64,000 nucleotides of DNA from Pelagibacterium sp. 26DY04. GTDB taxonomy: Bacteria > Pseudomonadota > Alphaproteobacteria > Rhizobiales > Devosiaceae. The stretch spans positions 1,178,001-1,242,000 of the forward strand of contig NZ_CP101731.1 in NCBI RefSeq assembly GCF_031202305.1. The letters run 5' to 3'. This document shows, one piece after another, positions 60,426 through 64,000 of the stretch (position 1 is the stretch's first letter; every line of letters begins with the position of its first letter). The position numbers and the translations under genes were made by a program. Below the pieces are notes generated by a model. The model was not told the origin of the DNA. It saw only the letters and a program-made list of their open reading frames with translations, and searched no databases.

Positions 60426-61199
60426 TCAGGGCTTCTCCCCGCGTTTGCGCGCCAGCATCACCTCCATGCCGTCGAGGAACCGCTCGAGGGCGAACTTGAA
60501 GGCGCGTTCGGGATCGCCCGGCCCGTACTCGGCGCCGGTGATCGGGCCAACGCGTGAGGAGATGGGGTAGGGGCTGTAGTCGAGCGTTTCAAGGAACGGT
60601 TCGATCTTGTACCACCACTCATCGTCGCTCATGCCCGTGGCTTCGTGGACGAACTTCTGCCGCGCCGCGTTGCGGACCGCCCCGGCCACGAGATCCATGA
60701 GCGCCGTCACCGAGAGGTCCATCTCGATTTCATCGAGCCCGATCCCCTCTACTGCGCTCAGCGCCACCTCATAAGAGGCCAGGGTGTTGGGACCCAGCAC
60801 CGGACGATGCGTCTGGAATTGCAGCACCCAGGGGTGCTGGAGATAAAATCCCCACATTGCCCCGGCGATCACCGTCATGCGGGCGCGCCAGTCCATCTCG
60901 TCCCAGTCGGGCGGCGCGTTGTTGCCCGGCGCGGCTACATGATCGAGCATCAGGTCGTGAAGCTCGGCCTTGGACGGGACGTGAGTGTAGAACGACATCG
61001 GTGAAATCCCCACCGCCTCGGCCACCTTGCGCGTCGAAACGGCCTCGATGCCCTCGGCATCGGCAATTTCGACCGCGGCCCGGACGATCTGCTCGAGCCC
61101 GACCTTGGGTTTGGGGCCACGGCGTCCCGCTTTGTCCTTTCCCCACATCAGCTCCAGCAGCTTTACCGGGTCACCCCGGCCGGCGATGTCCTGTGCCAT
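60426..61199 (-). CDS. TetR-family transcriptional regulator
   Basis: A 257-residue repressor. The helix-turn-helix (about 32-80: LEQIVRAAVEIADAEGIEAVSTRKVAEAVGISPMSFYTHVPSKAEL) is followed by a long helical ligand-binding domain of the tetracycline-repressor C-terminal type. It is divergent from an ABC efflux pair, with an inverted repeat in the shared gap. The usual reading is that it represses the transporter until a ligand binds. Its stop lies 4 bp from the end of the convergent siderophore reductase gene. Confidence 0.92.
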   Translation of the reverse strand: MAQDIAGRGDPVKLLELMWGKDKAGRRGPKPKVGLEQIVRAAVEIADAEGIEAVSTRKVAEAVGISPMSFYTHVPSKAELHDLMLDHVAAPGNNAPPDWDEMDWRARMTVIAGAMWGFYLQHPWVLQFQTHRPVLGPNTLASYEVALSAVEGIGLDEIEMDLSVTALMDLVAGAVRNAARQKFVHEATGMSDDEWWYKIEPFLETLDYSPYPISSRVGPITGAEYGPGDPERAFKFALERFLDGMEVMLARKRGEKP

Positions 61200-61227
61200 T
61201 CATTCTCCAAATAAAACTCTTTACACC

Positions 61228-61253
61228 GAACAAAGTTATGCTAAACCTTGTTC
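61228..61253. promoter_or_regulatory. TetR-type operator in the divergent promoter region
   Basis: GAACAAAGTT (61228-61237) and AACCTTGTTC (61244-61253) form an inverted repeat with 9 of 10 positions paired and a 6-bp centre. It lies 29 bp from the regulator start and 126 bp from the transporter start, in the only gap between them. Length and placement suit a TetR dimer site. Confidence 0.6.
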
Positions 61254-61378
61254 ACTGTACAGCATTAAGTCCGCTGTGCCGCCCTATCGATCCAGTCTGC
61301 CGCCGATCGCCTGCTGACACGCTTTGTCGGGGGGATTGGTTAGGCTTTGCCCACCGCAAGTCAACCCGGAGCTTAGCG

Positions 61379-62341
61379 ATGATCCATGCCCGCGACATTA
61401 CACGAACGTTCAAGACCAAGACCGGTCCGGTGGAGGCGGTGAGAGGCTTGAGCCTCGATGTCGCCGAAGGCGAGCTTGTCGCCTTTCTGGGTCCCAATGG
61501 TGCCGGAAAGTCCACATCGGTGCGCATGTTGACGACGCTGCTCCCCATGAGTTCGGGAAGCGCCAATGTGGCCGGCCATGACGTGGCCCGCGAGCCGGCG
61601 CTGGTGCGCCGCAAGATCGGCTATGTCGGCCAGAAGACCGCTTCCGGCCCCTATCACCGCGTGCGCGACGAACTCGTCATTCAGGGCAGGGCGCAGCGCA
61701 TGAGCGAGGCGGCGTCCCGCAAGCGCGCCGACGAACTGCTCGAAATGCTCGAACTCACAGCGCTGGCCAAGCGCGATTGCGCTTCGCTTTCGGGCGGCCA
61801 GAAGCGCCGGCTCGATGTGGCCCTGGGTCTGATGCATACGCCGGCCATCCTGTTCTTGGATGAACCCACCACCGGGCTCGATCCGCACAGCCGCGCCAAT
61901 CTCTGGGAGCACATCCTGCGCATTCGCGAGGAAACGGGCATGACCATCTTCCTCACCACCCACTATCTTGATGAAGCCGACACCATGGCCGAACGCGTGA
62001 TGATCATGGACAACGGCACGATGATCGCCGACGACACGCCCGAGCGGCTCAAGGCCGATCTGGCCGGCGATGCCATCCGCGTCGACCTGACCAGTCCGGG
62101 CGAGGTGACGACCGCCGCCGAAATCGCCCAGCACCTGCCGCAGGCGCGCGACATCCTCCCCAATGGCACGGCGCTGACGGTAACGGTCAAGGATGGCGAG
62201 GCGGTGCTGCCGTTTTTTCTGCGTACCCTTCAGGACAAGGGCATCGATATCGCCGCCGCCAATGTCCGCCGGCCAACCCTCGATGACGTGTTCCTCGGCC
62301 TCACCGGCCGCTCGCTGCGCGAGAACGCGGTCGCTGCCTGA
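61379..62341 (+). CDS. ABC transporter ATP-binding protein (DrrA-like, drug/daunorubicin type)
   Basis: A 320-residue ATPase. Walker A LGPNGAGKST, Q-loop YVGQKTA, signature LSGGQKRRLDVALGL, Walker B AILFLDEPTTGLD and the H-loop TTHYLDEADTMAERV are present. The C-terminal extension (VRRPTLDDVFLGLTGRSLRE) is typical of the DrrA class. ATG 61379 has GGAG 7 bp upstream. It forms an exporter with the next gene and is probably repressed by the divergent TetR protein. Confidence 0.92.
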   Translation: MIHARDITRTFKTKTGPVEAVRGLSLDVAEGELVAFLGPNGAGKSTSVRMLTTLLPMSSGSANVAGHDVAREPALVRRKIGYVGQKTASGPYHRVRDELVIQGRAQRMSEAASRKRADELLEMLELTALAKRDCASLSGGQKRRLDVALGLMHTPAILFLDEPTTGLDPHSRANLWEHILRIREETGMTIFLTTHYLDEADTMAERVMIMDNGTMIADDTPERLKADLAGDAIRVDLTSPGEVTTAAEIAQHLPQARDILPNGTALTVTVKDGEAVLPFFLRTLQDKGIDIAAANVRRPTLDDVFLGLTGRSLRENAVAA

Positions 62342-62368
62342 CGAAATCCGATCGAAAGAGGTCCTGCA

Positions 62369-63124
62369 ATGAGTTTTGTTTCCGACACCGTCCTCTCCTT
62401 CCGCCGAGAGATCGGGCCGACGTTGAGAAGCTGGTACTATATGATCTTCGGGGTCATCCAGCCGCTGCTCTATCTCGGCCTGTTCGTGCCGCTGCTGGGC
62501 ACCATGCCGATCGCCGGCGAGGGCAATGCGCTCCAATGGTTCGTCCCCGGCATGGTGGTGATGCTGGTGCTGTTTACCACCGTCTCGTGCGGCTGGGCGC
62601 TGACCGAAGAACTGTTCTCAGGCAGCTTCGAGCGGTTCCTGGCCACGCCCGCCAGCCGTCCGGCGCTGCTCGTCGGTCGCGCTCTCAAGGAACTGGCGCC
62701 GCTCCTCATCCAGGCGCTGATCCTGATCGTCGTCGCGGTGCCCTTCGGGCTGCAATTGCACCCTCTGCCCATGCTGGTGGGGCTCTTGTTCCTGCTTGTC
62801 TTCGGCGTCGGCGTGGCGTCGCTGTCCTACGCCCTGGCCATTGCGTCCAAGAACGATGGGAGCCTGTTCTATCTCGTCTCCCACTCGGTTTCCCTGCCGC
62901 TTATGCTGCTCGGCGGCGTGCTGCTGCCGATGCAGATGGCGCCGGACTGGCTCTATATCGCCAGCCGCTTCAACCCGTTGACCTATCTGGTTGAAGCTGA
63001 ACGCGCTTTGTTCATGGGCGAACTGTTTTCCACAACTGTGCTTTGGGGCGCGCTCGTCTCGGGCGTCGTGGCGGTCGTGGGCCATGCCGTCGGCGCGGCC
63101 ACCATCAAGCGGGCGAGCCTGTGA
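62369..63124 (+). CDS. ABC-2 type transporter permease (DrrB-like)
   Basis: A 251-residue membrane subunit with six predicted helices and the ABC-2 signature (FERFLATPASRPALLVGRALKEL near the middle; LLGGVLLPMQMAPDWLYIASRFNPLTYLVEAERALF near the end). It starts 27 bp after the ATPase gene. Together they should export a hydrophobic compound; the substrate is unknown. Confidence 0.9.
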   Translation: MSFVSDTVLSFRREIGPTLRSWYYMIFGVIQPLLYLGLFVPLLGTMPIAGEGNALQWFVPGMVVMLVLFTTVSCGWALTEELFSGSFERFLATPASRPALLVGRALKELAPLLIQALILIVVAVPFGLQLHPLPMLVGLLFLLVFGVGVASLSYALAIASKNDGSLFYLVSHSVSLPLMLLGGVLLPMQMAPDWLYIASRFNPLTYLVEAERALFMGELFSTTVLWGALVSGVVAVVGHAVGAATIKRASL

Positions 63125-63496
63125 TTGCCTGCGAGCCGCAAGGCCTTGGCGTAACAAGTCCGTGAGGCAGTGGCCGCGCCGATTTTTACATGGCAGGGTC
63201 AAGGTGTGGGAATCGCCCGGCGCCCCCGCGTCATCCGCCTTCGGATGGCAACCATTTTCAGACTGCTCCAAGGTCTCCGTTCTGGGGGCGGCGTGTCGGC
63301 GCCGTCCCCTTTTTCGTGCTTGATTTGCCCGATTTTCGCGTCCATTGTGCGCGCCATGAAGACCGTCGGCCAGATCTGCATTATCGGCTGCATCATTATC
63401 CGCTAACAAGTGTTGGCGGCGCGGTTTTCATCATCCCGACTTGTAGGAGTGGACCCGCTGCCAGCGTGACATACGCTTACGCCTGGGGACCATTTC
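63125..63496. other. 372-bp gap before cysS
   Basis: No convincing gene is present. It must contain the cysS promoter. A 16-codon frame at 63356-63406 with two Cys and seven Ile codons, and an inverted repeat ACAAGT (63406-63411) / ACTTGT (63439-63444) just after it, are noted in the findings. Neither is strong enough to call as a feature of its own. Confidence 0.5.
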
Positions 63497-64000
63497 ATGT
63501 CGCAAGAGCCGAGCCTTAAGCTCTACAACACGCTCACCCGGACCAAGGAGGACTTCGTCCCCATCGATCCGGCCAATGTGCGCATGTATGTCTGCGGGCC
63601 TACGGTTTACGATTTCGCCCATATCGGCAATGCGCGCCCGGTGATCGTCTTCGATCTGCTCTATCGGCTGCTGCGGCACGTTTATGGCGAAAGCCATGTC
63701 ACTTATGTGCGCAATATCACCGACGTGGACGACAAGATCAACGCGCGCGCCCTGCGCGATTTCCCCGATCTGCCGCTCAACGAGGCCATCCGCCAGGTGA
63801 CCGAAACCACGGCAAGCCAGTTCCACAAAGATGTCGCCGCGCTCGGCTGCCTGCCGCCTTCGGTCGAGCCGCGCGCCACCGAGCACATCGGGGGAATGAT
63901 CGAAATCATCGAGCGCCTGATCGCGCGCGGCCATGCTTACGAGGCCGGTGGCGAAGTGCTGTTCCGTGTCAATTCCATGCCCGATTACGGCCAGCTCTCG
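63497..64000 (+). CDS. cysS: Cysteinyl-tRNA synthetase, N-terminal part (cut by window edge)
   Basis: 168 residues are visible from the ATG at 63497 to the right edge. Signatures: [16 protein letters not shown], the zinc-cysteine [12 protein letters not shown], the HIGH-type motif [16 protein letters not shown], and [16 protein letters not shown]. It charges tRNA-Cys. The KMSKS motif and C-terminus lie beyond the window. Confidence 0.93.
   Translation, partial: MSQEPSLKLYNTLTRTKEDFVPIDPANVRMYVCGPTVYDFAHIGNARPVIVFDLLYRLLRHVYGESHVTYVRNITDVDDKINARALRDFPDLPLNEAIRQVTETTASQFHKDVAALGCLPPSVEPRATEHIGGMIEIIERLIARGHAYEAGGEVLFRVNSMPDYGQLS

Overview
The window reads as ordinary chromosome of a high-GC alphaproteobacterium in the Hyphomicrobiales. 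A Devosiaceae-like member (Devosia/Pelagibacterium type) is my best guess. The guess rests on the ccmE-ccmF-ccmH / degP / response regulator-kinase / glnE order typical of rhizobia-like genomes, on DUF2865, TIGR02281-type protease and DUF2059 genes, and on the styles of dispersed repeats. About 62 genes are supported. No prophage, transposase, CRISPR array, rRNA or tRNA gene was seen. Nearly all genes look native in codon use.

Layout. 1-9.4 kb: end of a cytochrome c maturation operon, a DegP-type periplasmic protease, an OmpR-type two-component pair and glnE. 9.4-15.4 kb: an orphan PAS histidine kinase read towards glnE, then two paralogous ABC half-transporters separated by an AT-rich palindromic operator. 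15.4-21.6 kb: a sugar block (beta-mannosidase, D-lyxose/mannose isomerase, PQQ-type sugar dehydrogenase, solitary TRAP binding protein). 21.7-24.6 kb: a GNAT-nitrilase fusion, then 1.3 kb without genes but rich in several repeat types. 24.6-26.8 kb: an ECF42-type sigma factor with DGPF and PhnB-like proteins, behind a promoter that fits the sigma group. 27-33.9 kb: cfa, an AEC transporter, a periplasmic rhodanese / YeeE-YedE cassette with two odd small genes, and a RES-Xre toxin-antitoxin pair. 34-39 kb: a tripartite tricarboxylate transporter, its GntR regulator and an enolase-superfamily enzyme, forming one catabolic unit.

39-48.5 kb: dusA, a methyltransferase, an aspartic protease, divergent cobS/cobT, a glutathione S-transferase behind a perfect palindrome, a second orphan kinase, an Lrp regulator and moaA. 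48.5-58.4 kb: housekeeping genes (rpiA, gor, class II DAHP synthase, nadE, gltX), with a likely Trp-Tyr leader peptide in front of the DAHP synthase. 58.4-64 kb: FAH hydrolase, siderophore-interacting reductase, a TetR-controlled ABC efflux pair and the start of cysS.

Most interesting: the Cys/Pro-repeat protein inside the rhodanese/thiosulfate-transport cassette; the Trp-Tyr leader peptide; the ECF42 module with its predicted promoter; and the ~150-bp inverted-repeat elements at 44.4 and 51.5 kb. All family names come from recognising sequence motifs by eye; no database search was run.
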